Shown: positions 25,183 to 34,763, numbered from the stretch's first letter. The stretch is DNA of 64,000 nucleotides from TMED23 sp964566055 (GCA_964566055.1 CAZMHI010000018.1:9581-73580), one strand, 5' to 3'. Made by a program: numbers and translations. The notes: generated by a model from the letters alone, not told the origin.

Positions 25183-27474
25183 TTAGTGAAGAACGCGCTC
25201 ACTTGGCAGCAATACAGTTACCGTTGTACCGTGATCTTTGACACTTTCGATACTCAAGGTACCACCATGCGCTTCAACAAGACCTTTGGTAAGTGGTAAG
25301 CCGAGGCCCGTACCTTCACTTTCGACAGTTTCATCAAGCTTTACTTGACCGAATTTTTCCAAGGCCTTTTCGAGCTCATCGTCATTCATGCCAATGCCAT
25401 TGTCAGCGATAGATACCGCAATGGAATTGTCAGCATTTTGAATCAGGCCGACGGAAATAGAGCCACCTTCTTTGGTGAATTTGACCGCGTTGGACAATAG
25501 ATTGACAAATATTTGTTTTAGCCGTCTTTCATCTCCGCGTACCACAGGATGCAGGCCATTTAATTGCAATTTAATTTCAATTCCGCCTTGCTCGGCACGA
25601 ATTTTAACCAAACGAAGAGCCGCCTCTAGTGCTGGCTCGACAGCTACTTCGCTCTCATTTAACGATAATTTGCCAGCTTCAATCGCCGATACATCCAGGA
25701 CTTCATTAATTAGATCGAGCAAATGTTCCCCAGATTCCAATATATGTTTGTTGTATTCCTGATACTTTGGATTGCCAAGGGGGCCGAAAAGTTCCTCCTG
25801 AATCGTACCGGAAAAACCGATAATGGCGTTCAAAGGAGTGCGTAATTCATGGCTCATATTGGCCATGAGTTCACTTTTAGCCCGGTTGGCCTTTTCAGCT
25901 TCTTCTTTTGACAATTGAAGTTCTAGAGTCCTTTCCTCAACCCGTTCCTCCAATTCATCGTGTTCTAACTGAGATTTTTGCTCTGCCCGCTTGCGTTCGG
26001 AAATATCTTGTGCGGTACCCGTCGTACCAAGAAAGTTACCCTGCGTGTCTCGGACTTCAATGGCATTGAAATTCATCGGAATCATGGATCCGTCCTTCGC
26101 CCGATAGACAGTTTCATAATTGAACTGTGATCCATGATCTTTCAGCTCAGCGAAGTTCTTTAAATCCAAATCAGCCTGCTCGGGAGTTTTAAAAAAGGCA
26201 AGAGATTTGCCGATCATTTCTTCAGGCTCATAACCCAAGATAGATTTAGCGGCAGCCCGGTTGACGAAAGTGTAAACACCATCAGCATCCATCGCCCAAA
26301 TCATGTCTTGGGTGGTTTTTACCAGATTGCGATATTGCGTGTCGCTCTGGCGTAACGCATCTTCACTTTCGCGAAGTTTTTGAACTATATGCCGGAGTCG
26401 CGCATTCCATACGACGACCAGACACCCAATCAGGAAAATTGCCAAGAGAGCATAAGTTAGAAGTTTAAACCAAGGCGTAAGCGGGTTCGAACGGCGTTCA
26501 AAAAGGAAACCGTCAAGAGTATAAGCAGAACTGACCATTCCCAATTTCACATACGTATCAGCGATATGTCTCCAGCGCCCTGGATTCATATGACCCAATT
26601 CAACCAGCTTGGGTAATATGATTTTCTCCATTGCCCGAGCCTCAAATAGGAGTTGATCCATAGTTTTTTTCGGCGCGTATTTTGCGATGATTAATTCCGC
26701 GATCTCCTCGGGGTGATTCAAGGCATATTCCCAACCCTGCAAACTGGCTTTTATAAAGGCTTTAGTCCGCTCAGGATGTCGCTCCACTTCGTTCTTGGAG
26801 GCAAATAAGGTATCACCGTAAAAATCGATGCCATAACTCCGTGGTGAGATAACAGACGCAGCGATCCCTTTCGATTCCAAAATTCGTGGTTCGTTTGTAA
26901 TGTATGCGTTAAAGGCGTCTGTCTTACCTGCAATCAAATCATTTACATTGAAAGTCGTCGGTAGCTGCTTGATTTTATCCAGAGAAATTCCTTCATTAAG
27001 AAATACCGCCTTAAACTCAGCACTGCCGGTTCCCGGCAACATCATGATCCTTCGACCAATCAGATCATGTGGGCTGGTGATCCCAGACTCTCGCAAGGTA
27101 AGAAAAACACTCGCTGAGTGTTGGAAGATGGCGGCAAGCGCCACCAAAGGCATTCCTTGGAGCCGGCTAAGCAGCAAAGAGGAGTCCCCGACCCCGTACT
27201 GGGCACGATTATTCGACACCATTTCGTAGGGATTGCGGTCGGGACCACCTTCGACCAACTTCACAGCCAAACCGGCTTTTCGGTAGTACCCTTTTTTTAC
27301 GGCCGCATAATAGCCAGCAAATTGAAATTGGTGTTTCCACTTCAATTGCAGGATTACCGGTATTGGATCAGATTCTTGACTGTGTGAGGCGTGGGGCAAC
27401 CCCAACGCAATGGCTGTGAAGATTATGGCCACAAAGCCAGAAATCAGGCTGCGAGAAAAGCGGGGCAGTGTCAC
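25183..27474 (-). CDS. Hybrid sensor: THI5/NMT1-like periplasmic domain + PAS + histidine kinase
   Basis: The 763-residue protein begins with a signal peptide, then a periplasmic domain (about 37-330) of the THI5/NMT1 solute-binding type (VILQLKWKHQFQFAGYYAAVKKGYY, then PYEMVSNNRAQYGVGDSSLL). A membrane helix follows at about 337-360, a PAS domain with PAC motif (about 370-495), a coiled linker, HisKA with His542 (NMSHELRTPLNA) and an HATPase domain (NLLSNAVKF, DNGIGM, GTGLGLPL). THI5-type domains bind pyrimidine precursors and related small molecules. No response regulator is encoded nearby, so the kinase is orphan in this window. It points toward the deaminase gene, convergent with it. Confidence 0.88.
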   Translation of the reverse strand: MTLPRFSRSLISGFVAIIFTAIALGLPHASHSQESDPIPVILQLKWKHQFQFAGYYAAVKKGYYRKAGLAVKLVEGGPDRNPYEMVSNNRAQYGVGDSSLLLSRLQGMPLVALAAIFQHSASVFLTLRESGITSPHDLIGRRIMMLPGTGSAEFKAVFLNEGISLDKIKQLPTTFNVNDLIAGKTDAFNAYITNEPRILESKGIAASVISPRSYGIDFYGDTLFASKNEVERHPERTKAFIKASLQGWEYALNHPEEIAELIIAKYAPKKTMDQLLFEARAMEKIILPKLVELGHMNPGRWRHIADTYVKLGMVSSAYTLDGFLFERRSNPLTPWFKLLTYALLAIFLIGCLVVVWNARLRHIVQKLRESEDALRQSDTQYRNLVKTTQDMIWAMDADGVYTFVNRAAAKSILGYEPEEMIGKSLAFFKTPEQADLDLKNFAELKDHGSQFNYETVYRAKDGSMIPMNFNAIEVRDTQGNFLGTTGTAQDISERKRAEQKSQLEHDELEERVEERTLELQLSKEEAEKANRAKSELMANMSHELRTPLNAIIGFSGTIQEELFGPLGNPKYQEYNKHILESGEHLLDLINEVLDVSAIEAGKLSLNESEVAVEPALEAALRLVKIRAEQGGIEIKLQLNGLHPVVRGDERRLKQIFVNLLSNAVKFTKEGGSISVGLIQNADNSIAVSIADNGIGMNDDELEKALEKFGQVKLDETVESEGTGLGLPLTKGLVEAHGGTLSIESVKDHGTTVTVLLPSERVLH

Positions 27475-27692
27475 TCTATATTTTCCTAGAATACCATATT
27501 ATGTCACTTCATAATTGGTGCTACCGTCACGATTAATCAAGGATATAATTAATAAATCTTCTTTTATAAAAAATCGCAGATGTTTGCGGAATGTCACTTT
27601 TTGGTAAGCGCCAATGATACACTTATAAGAATAATCATTTACTGGATTAAAATCCAAGCTCTCAAAATTTCGTAAAAAAATTATAAGGAAAA

Positions 27693-27768
27693 TGGTGGGC
27701 GATGACGGGCTCGAACCGCCGACATCCACGGTGTAAACGTGGCGCTCTCCCAACTGAGCTAATCGCCC
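27693..27768 (-). tRNA. tRNA-Val (anticodon UAC)
   Basis: A 76-nt cloverleaf on the minus strand. The acceptor pairs GGGCGAT with ATCGCCC, A is the discriminator, CCA is encoded at 27693-27695, the anticodon loop is TTTACAC with TAC, and the T-arm contains GGTTCGAGCC. It lies downstream of HU on the same strand, an arrangement seen in many alphaproteobacteria. Confidence 0.96.
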
Positions 27769-27804
27769 CCAGAAATAATCTTGCGGGTGTCTGAATTCGG
27801 GGTT

Positions 27805-27833
27805 TATGTAGTTTAGCGCAGCACGGCTGTAAA
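27805..27833 (-). promoter_or_regulatory. Sigma-70 promoter of tRNA-Val
   Basis: On the minus strand TTTACA (27828-27833) and TACATA (27805-27810) are separated by exactly 17 bp, about 37 bp upstream of the tRNA 5' end. Confidence 0.5.
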
Positions 27834-27925
27834 GCATATTCTCAGCTAATTCGGCGCTATTAATGGCAATAATAATGCCGGCTGCGTCGCCACAGCCGGC
27901 ACCATCAAAATTTATAAAAAATGGT

Positions 27926-28201
27926 TTAACCGTTAACGGCTTCTTTCAAGCCTTTACCAGCTTTGAACTTTGGCTGAGTAGAAGCTGGAATTTGAATAGC
28001 TTCGCCAGTACGTGGGTTCCGACCGGTTGTCGCTTTACGTTGGGCAGTGGAAAAAGTACCAAAACCAACAACACGAACATCACCACCACCTTGCAGAGCA
28101 CTGGTGATCGCGTCAAAGACACCATCAACTGCTTTACCTGCGTCGGCTTTAGATAAACCTGAGTTGTCGGCTACTGCGGCTATAAGATCATTTTTATTCA
28201 C
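27926..28201 (-). CDS. hupB: DNA-binding protein HU (beta-type)
   Basis: A 91-residue histone-like protein starting MNKNDLIAAVADNSGLSKADAGKAVDG, with the DNA-binding arm VVGFGTFSTAQRKATTGRNP and the signature GEAIQIPASTQPKFKAGK. It bends and compacts DNA in the nucleoid. It lies downstream of lon on the same strand, separated by 276 bp that include the lon terminator, so it should have its own promoter. Confidence 0.96.
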   Translation of the reverse strand: MNKNDLIAAVADNSGLSKADAGKAVDGVFDAITSALQGGGDVRVVGFGTFSTAQRKATTGRNPRTGEAIQIPASTQPKFKAGKGLKEAVNG

Positions 28202-28418
28202 GCTAAAGGCCCCCTTTGCTTTCTAGATTTGGGTTGGGAGTGGCTGAACAACTCTGCCACAAAAACTGTAATGCGCGGGAAGTTTAAGCCCGTATATTTC
28301 ACGCCGTCAATCGAAGAACCGCAGTTTTCCACAGTTTTCTGGGATTCTTTGTCATATAAGGGGGTTACAGGGTGTTTTTTTAGGCATTTCTACACGTTTC
28401 TGCGAAAATATAGGCCCC

Positions 28419-28455
28419 AAAAAGCAAACGATCCGCAGAATTCTGCGAATCGTTT
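28419..28455 (-). terminator. Rho-independent terminator of lon
   Basis: Arms AAACGATCCGCAGAA (28426-28440) and TTCTGCGAATCGTTT (28441-28455) pair over 15 bp with one mismatch and almost no loop. On the minus strand the stem is followed by GCTTTTT (28419-28425). It lies about 20 bp past the lon stop. Confidence 0.75.
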
Positions 28456-28477
28456 CACCTTGGCAATTAGTCCAAAA

Positions 28478-30889
28478 TTAGTGTTTTACGACGCCCGAGC
28501 GGTCTTCGTCCTCATCAGACTGACTAGATGGTACGTCGTCACCATCCGCATCTTCATCCCACTCGATCGGTACAAGCGGGCTGACCAATGCGTGTTCCAG
28601 CACTTCTTCGACGCTGGTGACCGGCACGATCTCCAGACCTTTTTTGACATTGTCCGGAATATCGGCGAGATCTTTCTCATTCTCTTTCGGCACCATCACT
28701 TTCTTGATACCGCCGCGGAGTGCCGCCAGTAATTTTTCCTTCAAGCCACCAATCGGCAGCACCCGGCCACGGAGCGTAATCTCACCCGTCATGGCAATAT
28801 CTTTACGCACCGGGATGCCCGTTAACACAGAGACAATAGATGTCACCATACCGACACCGGCTGAGGGGCCATCTTTAGGCGTCGCACCTTCCGGCACGTG
28901 AACGTGAATATCACGCTTATCGAACATGGTTGGCTTGATGCCGAATTCAACCGAGCGCGACTGCACAAAAGAGCGCGCGGCTTGAATGGATTCCTGCATC
29001 ACATCACCAAGCTTACCGGTGATCATCATTTTACCCTTGCCGGGCACCATGACAGCTTCAATGGTGAGGATTTCACCGCCGACTTCAGTCCAGGCCAGGC
29101 CTGTCGTAACACCAACAATATCTTCTTCCTCAACTTCACCGTAGCGGAATTTCTTAATGCCGGCATATTTGCCAAGATTGCGTTGAGTGACGGTAACTTT
29201 TTCAAGATTATTCATCAGAATTTCTTTGGTCGCCTTACGCGTCAGATTGGCGAGTTCCCGTTCGAGATTTCTGACGCCGGCTTCGCGGGTGTAGTAGCGA
29301 ATCAAGTCGCGTAATGCAGTTTCAGAAATTGACCATTCACCATCTTTCAAGCCATGCGCTTCAATTTGCTTATCGATCAAATGACGGCGGGCAATTTCGA
29401 CCTTTTCGTCCTCGGTGTAGCCTTCAATACGGATGATCTCCATACGGTCCATCAGCGGACCCGGAATTCGTAAGGTGTTGGCCGTCGTCACAAACATGAC
29501 ATCCGATAGATCATAATCAACTTCAAGATAGTGATCCTGGAAGGTATCGTTCTGTTCGGGATCAAGCACTTCAAGCAGGGCTGAAGCCGGATCACCACGC
29601 CAATCCTGGCCCATTTTGTCGATTTCATCGAGCAGGAACAGCGGATTTGAGCTTTTGGCTTTTTTCATGCCTTGTAAGATCTTACCCGGCATTGAGCCGA
29701 TGTAGGTCCGGCGATGACCGCGAATTTCTGACTCGTCCCGCACGCCGCCTAAGCTCATGCGGACAAATTTACGCCCGGTTGCACTGCCAATTGATTTACC
29801 GAGCGAAGTTTTACCTACACCAGGAGGTCCAACGAGGCATAAAATAGGCCCCTTGATCTTTTTGGTACGTTGCTGAACGGCGAGATATTCCAAGATCCGT
29901 TCTTTTACTTTCTCCAGGCCATAGTGATCGGCATTAAGCTGTGCTTCGGCTTTTTTGATATCCTTATTGACCCGGCTGCGTTTTTTCCAAGGTATACCCA
30001 GCATCCAATCGAGGTAATTTCGGACGACCGTGGCCTCGGCTGACATCGGGCTCATATTGCGGAGTTTCTTCAATTCAGCCTGGGCTTTTTCTTTGGCTTC
30101 TTTGCTCAGCTTGGTTTTATTGATTTTATCTTCAAGCTCAGCGTTTTCATCCTTGCCTTCGTCAGTCTCGCCAAGTTCTTTCTGAATGGCTTTCAACTGC
30201 TCATTCAAATAGTACTCACGCTGAGTTTTCTCCATTTGACGTTTGACCCGGCTGCGGATTTTTTTCTCAACTTGCAAGACACCGATTTCGCCTTCCATAA
30301 AGGAAATGACCCGCTCCATCCGTGCGGCGATGGATTCAATTTCAAGCAGTTCCTGCTTCTCTGAAATTTTAAGCGCAAGGTGCGAGGCAACTGTATCGGA
30401 TAGCTTACCATAATCTTCAATTTGATTAACAGAAACAAGGGCTTCTGGAGGTATCTTCTTATTTAACTTTATATATTGCTCGAACTGGCTAACCACTGAG
30501 CGAGACAAGGCCTCAAGCTCTGCATCGTCACCGGCATCATCAAAAACCACATTGGCATGAGCTTCAAAAAATTCTTCGTTGCCGAGGAAGCGATCAATTT
30601 TGGCGCGCTGTCCGCCCTCAACCAAAACCTTGACTGTGCCATCTGGCAATTTAAGCAATTGCAGGACCGTCGAAACCGTACCTACTTCATAAATATCATC
30701 CGGTGAAGGATCGTCATCGGCAGCATTTTTCTGGGCGACAAGCAGGATTTGCTTATCATCTTTCATAACGTCTTCGAGGGCGCGCACAGATTTATCGCGA
30801 CCCACAAAGAGTGGCACAATCATATGCGGGAAAACGACGATGTCACGTAGTGGTAATACCGGAAATATTTCACCCGAGGTAGATTCCAA
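28478..30889 (-). CDS. lon: ATP-dependent protease La
   Basis: The 803-residue protein has the LonA layout: an N-terminal substrate domain (FPVLPLRDIVVFPHM), an AAA+ module with Walker A GPPGVGKT at 354-361, and the C-terminal Ser-Lys protease domain with catalytic Ser676 (KDGPSAGVGM) and Lys719 (GGLKEKLLAAL). It degrades misfolded and regulatory proteins. The last 27 residues (777-803) form a strongly acidic tail starting WDEDADGDD, absent from E. coli Lon. It follows clpX after 178 bp and has its own terminator. Confidence 0.97.
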   Translation of the reverse strand: MESTSGEIFPVLPLRDIVVFPHMIVPLFVGRDKSVRALEDVMKDDKQILLVAQKNAADDDPSPDDIYEVGTVSTVLQLLKLPDGTVKVLVEGGQRAKIDRFLGNEEFFEAHANVVFDDAGDDAELEALSRSVVSQFEQYIKLNKKIPPEALVSVNQIEDYGKLSDTVASHLALKISEKQELLEIESIAARMERVISFMEGEIGVLQVEKKIRSRVKRQMEKTQREYYLNEQLKAIQKELGETDEGKDENAELEDKINKTKLSKEAKEKAQAELKKLRNMSPMSAEATVVRNYLDWMLGIPWKKRSRVNKDIKKAEAQLNADHYGLEKVKERILEYLAVQQRTKKIKGPILCLVGPPGVGKTSLGKSIGSATGRKFVRMSLGGVRDESEIRGHRRTYIGSMPGKILQGMKKAKSSNPLFLLDEIDKMGQDWRGDPASALLEVLDPEQNDTFQDHYLEVDYDLSDVMFVTTANTLRIPGPLMDRMEIIRIEGYTEDEKVEIARRHLIDKQIEAHGLKDGEWSISETALRDLIRYYTREAGVRNLERELANLTRKATKEILMNNLEKVTVTQRNLGKYAGIKKFRYGEVEEEDIVGVTTGLAWTEVGGEILTIEAVMVPGKGKMMITGKLGDVMQESIQAARSFVQSRSVEFGIKPTMFDKRDIHVHVPEGATPKDGPSAGVGMVTSIVSVLTGIPVRKDIAMTGEITLRGRVLPIGGLKEKLLAALRGGIKKVMVPKENEKDLADIPDNVKKGLEIVPVTSVEEVLEHALVSPLVPIEWDEDADGDDVPSSQSDEDEDRSGVVKH

Positions 30890-30954
30890 TTTTATTCTCC
30901 TATTTTGCCGCCAAAACCGTAAATTGCGGCAATATTAATAATCGTACTCTTCCG

Positions 30955-30982
30955 ATTTATGATCCCCCAGGTGAAAATCAAG
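30955..30982 (-). promoter_or_regulatory. Candidate promoter upstream of lon
   Basis: On the minus strand CTTGAT (30977-30982), a 16-bp spacer and ATAAAT (30955-30960) lie about 65 bp before the lon start. The -35 resembles the heat-shock sigma-32 element CTTGA; the -10 match is weak, so sigma-factor assignment is uncertain. Confidence 0.3.
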
Positions 30983-31067
30983 TCTTGAAATCCGAAAGAT
31001 ATGTACTAGTCCCCTATTTTAGCCTGTTTTTGCCTGATTTTATCGTTTTTAAGCTAATTTTTATGCC

Positions 31068-32336
31068 TTAGGCGCTGTTATCGAGATCATCCTGCTGACG
31101 ATCTGCATAGATATAAAGTGGACGAGCCCCCTCTTCGGCGACATCGCGGTTGATCACGACTTCTTCTACACCTTCTAAATCGGGCAGTTCATACATCGTA
31201 TCCAGCAAGATATCTTCCATAATCGAGCGCAAACCACGCGCACCTGTTTTTCGCTCAACAGCTTTTTCAGCGACTGAGTCCAACGCCGCATCAAGGAAGT
31301 TCAATTTAACTTCTTCCATATCGAATAGCCGTTGATATTGCTTAACCAATGCATTCTTAGGCTCGGTTAGGATTTTCACCAGCGCGCCTTTATCGAGCTC
31401 TTCAAGCGTAGCCAATACAGGTAAGCGGCCAACAAATTCCGGTATCAATCCAAATTTAAGCAAATCCTCAGGCTCTAAATCTCTGAGAATTTCTCCGGTT
31501 TGGCGATCATCAGGGCTGCTGACATCGGCACCGAAACCAATCGATGAACCTTGTCCGCGGGCAGAGATAATTTTATCCAGCCCGGCAAAAGCGCCACCGC
31601 AGACAAATAAGATATTTGTCGTATCAACCTGCAGGAATTCCTGTTGCGGATGTTTACGCCCACCTTGTGGCGGTACACTGGCAACGGTGCCTTCCATGAT
31701 TTTCAACAACGCCTGCTGGACACCTTCGCCCGAGACATCGCGGGTAATCGAGGGATTGTCGGATTTGCGCGAAATTTTATCGACTTCATCAATATAGACT
31801 ATGCCACGCTGGGCACGCTCGACATTGTAATCAGCGGCCTGCAGCAATTTGAGAATGATGTTCTCGACGTCTTCACCAACATAACCGGCTTCGGTCAAAG
31901 TTGTTGCATCCGCCATGGTGAACGGCACCTCGAGAATCCGCGCCAAAGTCTGCGCCAATAACGTTTTACCGCAACCGGTCGGGCCAACTAACAGTATATT
32001 GGATTTTGCTAGTTCGACATCATTCGCTTTAGTACTGCTGCCAAGGCGTTTGTAGTGATTGTGAACGGCAACTGATAAGACCCGTTTGGCAAAGGCCTGG
32101 CCGATGACATAATCATCCAGCACTTCACAGATTTCTTTCGGCGCCGGAACGCCATCACCGGATTTAACGATGTGAGTTTTATTTTCCTCACGAATGATAT
32201 CCATGCAAAGCTCAACGCATTCATCACAGATAAATACGGTTGGGCCAGCGATGAGTTTACGCACCTCATGCTGGGACTTGCCACAAAAAGAGCAATAGAG
32301 TGTATTTTTAGAATCACTGCCCGTGGACTTATTCAT
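31068..32336 (-). CDS. clpX: ATP-dependent Clp protease ATP-binding subunit ClpX
   Basis: The 422-residue AAA+ unfoldase has an N-terminal C4 zinc finger (Cys15, 18, 37, 40), Walker A GPTGCGKT at 118-125, Walker B VYIDEVDKI, and the pore and sensor motifs of the family (GVQQALLKIMEG, RKTGARGLRSI). It feeds tagged substrates to ClpP, encoded 129 bp upstream on the same strand. The order tig-clpP-clpX-lon is the usual bacterial one. Confidence 0.97.
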   Translation of the reverse strand: MNKSTGSDSKNTLYCSFCGKSQHEVRKLIAGPTVFICDECVELCMDIIREENKTHIVKSGDGVPAPKEICEVLDDYVIGQAFAKRVLSVAVHNHYKRLGSSTKANDVELAKSNILLVGPTGCGKTLLAQTLARILEVPFTMADATTLTEAGYVGEDVENIILKLLQAADYNVERAQRGIVYIDEVDKISRKSDNPSITRDVSGEGVQQALLKIMEGTVASVPPQGGRKHPQQEFLQVDTTNILFVCGGAFAGLDKIISARGQGSSIGFGADVSSPDDRQTGEILRDLEPEDLLKFGLIPEFVGRLPVLATLEELDKGALVKILTEPKNALVKQYQRLFDMEEVKLNFLDAALDSVAEKAVERKTGARGLRSIMEDILLDTMYELPDLEGVEEVVINRDVAEEGARPLYIYADRQQDDLDNSA

Positions 32337-32465
32337 AGGCCCTCCAAATTAGTCTCGCGAGGTTTTTAAAATCATTAAAACCACACGAAAACCATAGTTT
32401 ATTAAAAAACGGAGCTAGGCAAGGCCTCTAGCGAATTTAGCGCCCCTAAATTAGCGCCAATCTGC

Positions 32466-33143
32466 TTAGCTATCATCTCCGTTGCTGTCATCGTCGGCAT
32501 CACCACTGGTTACTTCACCGTCATCATCGACGACCGGGCGTTGCTCGACAACTTGATCAATAAGGCCGAATTTCTGCGCATCTTCGGGGGTCATATAAGT
32601 GTCCCGTTCAAGCGCCTCTTCAATAACATTTAGTTCCTGGCCAGTATGAGTGACATAAATTTCATTCAACCGGGCCCGCAATGCGAGAATTTCCCGAGCC
32701 TGAATTTCGATGTCCGTAGCCTGACCTTGAGCACCGCCGGAAGGCTGGTGAATCATGATTCTTGAGTTCGGAAGTGCGAATCGCTTTTCTTTGGCACCGG
32801 CTGCCAGCAGCAACGATCCCATCGAGGCGGCCTGACCAATGCAAACCGTAGAAACAGCTGGCCTGATATATTGCATGGTATCATAAATCGCGAGCCCCGA
32901 CGTCACGACGCCACCCGGTGAATTAATATACATGGCGATATCTTTTTTGGGATTTTCTGATTCAAGAAAAAGCAGCTGCGCACAAATAAGGCTGGCGACA
33001 TGATCCTCTACACCACCGGTGATAAAAATAATCCGCTCTTTCAGCAGACGCGAGTAAATATCATAGGCCCGTTCACCGCGATTGGTGGTTTCCACCACCA
33101 TAGGTACCAGGGAATTATTATAGACTTCTATCGGATCACTCAT
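32466..33143 (-). CDS. clpP: ATP-dependent Clp protease proteolytic subunit
   Basis: The 225-residue serine peptidase has the catalytic triad Ser107 (GQAASMGS), His132 (RIMIHQPSGG) and Asp181 (ERDTYMTPEDA). It assembles into the double-ring chamber with ClpX. The C-terminus extends about 24 residues beyond the usual end as an acidic tail (202-225, with runs such as DDDGE and DADDDSNGDDS). It follows tig by 96 bp. Confidence 0.97.
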   Translation of the reverse strand: MSDPIEVYNNSLVPMVVETTNRGERAYDIYSRLLKERIIFITGGVEDHVASLICAQLLFLESENPKKDIAMYINSPGGVVTSGLAIYDTMQYIRPAVSTVCIGQAASMGSLLLAAGAKEKRFALPNSRIMIHQPSGGAQGQATDIEIQAREILALRARLNEIYVTHTGQELNVIEEALERDTYMTPEDAQKFGLIDQVVEQRPVVDDDGEVTSGDADDDSNGDDS

Positions 33144-33239
33144 CTTAACCTACTATTTGGGTTTTCTTATCGGTTTTTTCAACTGCCTGCGTGAGTTAAT
33201 TCTACCGATCACGCAAGCATTATCTCATAATAACCTTAA

Positions 33240-34667
33240 TTATTTATCATCGCCTTTTTTAGCTGCCGCTTTCTTTTTCGACGCTACCTTTTTCTTGGCC
33301 GGCGCTTTTTTCTTAGCAGCTTTAGCTTTTTTCTTGGGCTTAGCGGGTTCCGGTTCCGCCATTAATTCCTCAATGGTGGTTGCCTTTTCAGTGACATCGG
33401 CAAGTTCAAGAATGTAATCAACCACTTTATCTTCCAGCAATGGCGATTGAATGGCCTGCATGGCTTCCGGATTGTTTTTGTAATAGTCAAAAACTTCCTT
33501 TTCCTGACCTTGATGTTGCTGCGCTTCTTGCATGATCGCCCGATTAACTTCTTCCGGCGTCACCGTGATTTCATTGACCCGGCCAATCTCAGCTAACAAC
33601 AGGCCAAGACGCACACGGCGGGCGGAAATCTCGCGGTATTCTTCCTTGAGTTCGTCATCAGATTTATCTTTGTCATCTTCGTCAATTTGGTCGGGATGAT
33701 CTTTGCGCTGATGCTCGAACTGATGCCAAACGGCTTCGAACTCGGTTTCGATCATGCCACCCGGCAGTTCGAACTCGTGCTTTTCATCCAAGACATCCAA
33801 GAGATCGCGCTTTACCCGCATGCGAGTGTATTGACCTAGCTCTGCTTCCTGATTTTCCCGCAGCTTGGCTTTAAGATCATCAAGGCCTTCGGCGCCCATT
33901 TTTTTGGCGAACTCATCATCAACAGTCGCCGGGATAGTTTCCCGCAGCTCTTTGATTTTAACGGCGAACACTGCATCCTTGCCGGCGAGCTCTTCGGTAT
34001 ATTGCTCGGGGAAGGTAACATTGACATCGAACTCGTCACCGACATCTTTGCCGATGATCTGTTCTTCAAAACCCGGGATGAACGAGCCGGAGCCAATTTC
34101 AAGGCCATAATCCTCGGCCTTACCGCCAGCAAATTCCTCACCATCGACGCTGCCGGTGAAATCAATGACGGCAACATCACCGTCTTTAATTTTGCGGGCT
34201 TTCTCGACGGGTTTTGAATCCTTCTGACCGCTGGCCATCTGGTCAATCATCTCATCGACTTGCTTTTCATCGGCCGGTACTTTCATGCGTTCCAATTTCA
34301 GCTTGCTGAAATCGGTAAGCTCGATATCGGGGAAGACTTCCAATTCAATCGAATATTCCAGATCTTGGCCTTCATCGAATTTGTCAATCTCGATTTTTGG
34401 CTGGGCCACAGGACGGAGTTCATTGTCAGTGATGGCTTTTTGCGAACTCTCACCAACGGTCGCTTCCAATATTTCACCCATTATGGCCTGACCATGCTGT
34501 TTTCGCAGCAAGTTGACAGGCACTTTGCCAGGGCGGAAGCCCGGCATGCGAATGGTCGCGGCGATTTCCGTGAGACGCGCTGTAATTTTATTTTCGATAT
34601 CAGCAGCGGGTACGACAATTTTATATGCCCGCTTCAAACCTTCATTCGTTGTTTCCGTTACCTGCAT
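33240..34667 (-). CDS. tig: Trigger factor with Lys/Ala-rich C-terminal tail
   Basis: The 475-residue ribosome-associated chaperone has the ribosome-binding loop region (MPGFRPGKVPVNLLRKQHG), a FKBP-type prolyl isomerase domain (VAVIDFTGSVDGEEFAGG) and the C-terminal chaperone arms. Its end is unusual: residues about 438-475 are a Lys/Ala/Pro-rich basic tail with repeated KKK and AKKKA units, similar in composition to histone H1 tails. It heads the tig-clpP-clpX-lon block, downstream of tRNA-Leu. Confidence 0.96.
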   Translation of the reverse strand: MQVTETTNEGLKRAYKIVVPAADIENKITARLTEIAATIRMPGFRPGKVPVNLLRKQHGQAIMGEILEATVGESSQKAITDNELRPVAQPKIEIDKFDEGQDLEYSIELEVFPDIELTDFSKLKLERMKVPADEKQVDEMIDQMASGQKDSKPVEKARKIKDGDVAVIDFTGSVDGEEFAGGKAEDYGLEIGSGSFIPGFEEQIIGKDVGDEFDVNVTFPEQYTEELAGKDAVFAVKIKELRETIPATVDDEFAKKMGAEGLDDLKAKLRENQEAELGQYTRMRVKRDLLDVLDEKHEFELPGGMIETEFEAVWHQFEHQRKDHPDQIDEDDKDKSDDELKEEYREISARRVRLGLLLAEIGRVNEITVTPEEVNRAIMQEAQQHQGQEKEVFDYYKNNPEAMQAIQSPLLEDKVVDYILELADVTEKATTIEELMAEPEPAKPKKKAKAAKKKAPAKKKVASKKKAAAKKGDDK

Positions 34668-34763
34668 GGTAAATCCGTTCGTTCTATCTTTAATCTAGAG
34701 CCATAATCCTAAATCCAAATCTCTTTGAGACAATGAAATTAGGCGTTGAATTCAGTCAATTTT

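Noticed and set aside
27499..27837. 112-codon minus-strand frame covering tRNA-Val
   Set aside because: It reads through a complete tRNA cloverleaf, so it is not a protein gene.
33185..33225. Inverted repeat TGCGTGA/TCACGCA between clpP and tig as a terminator
   Set aside because: The loop is 14 nt and no T-run follows on either strand in the right place.
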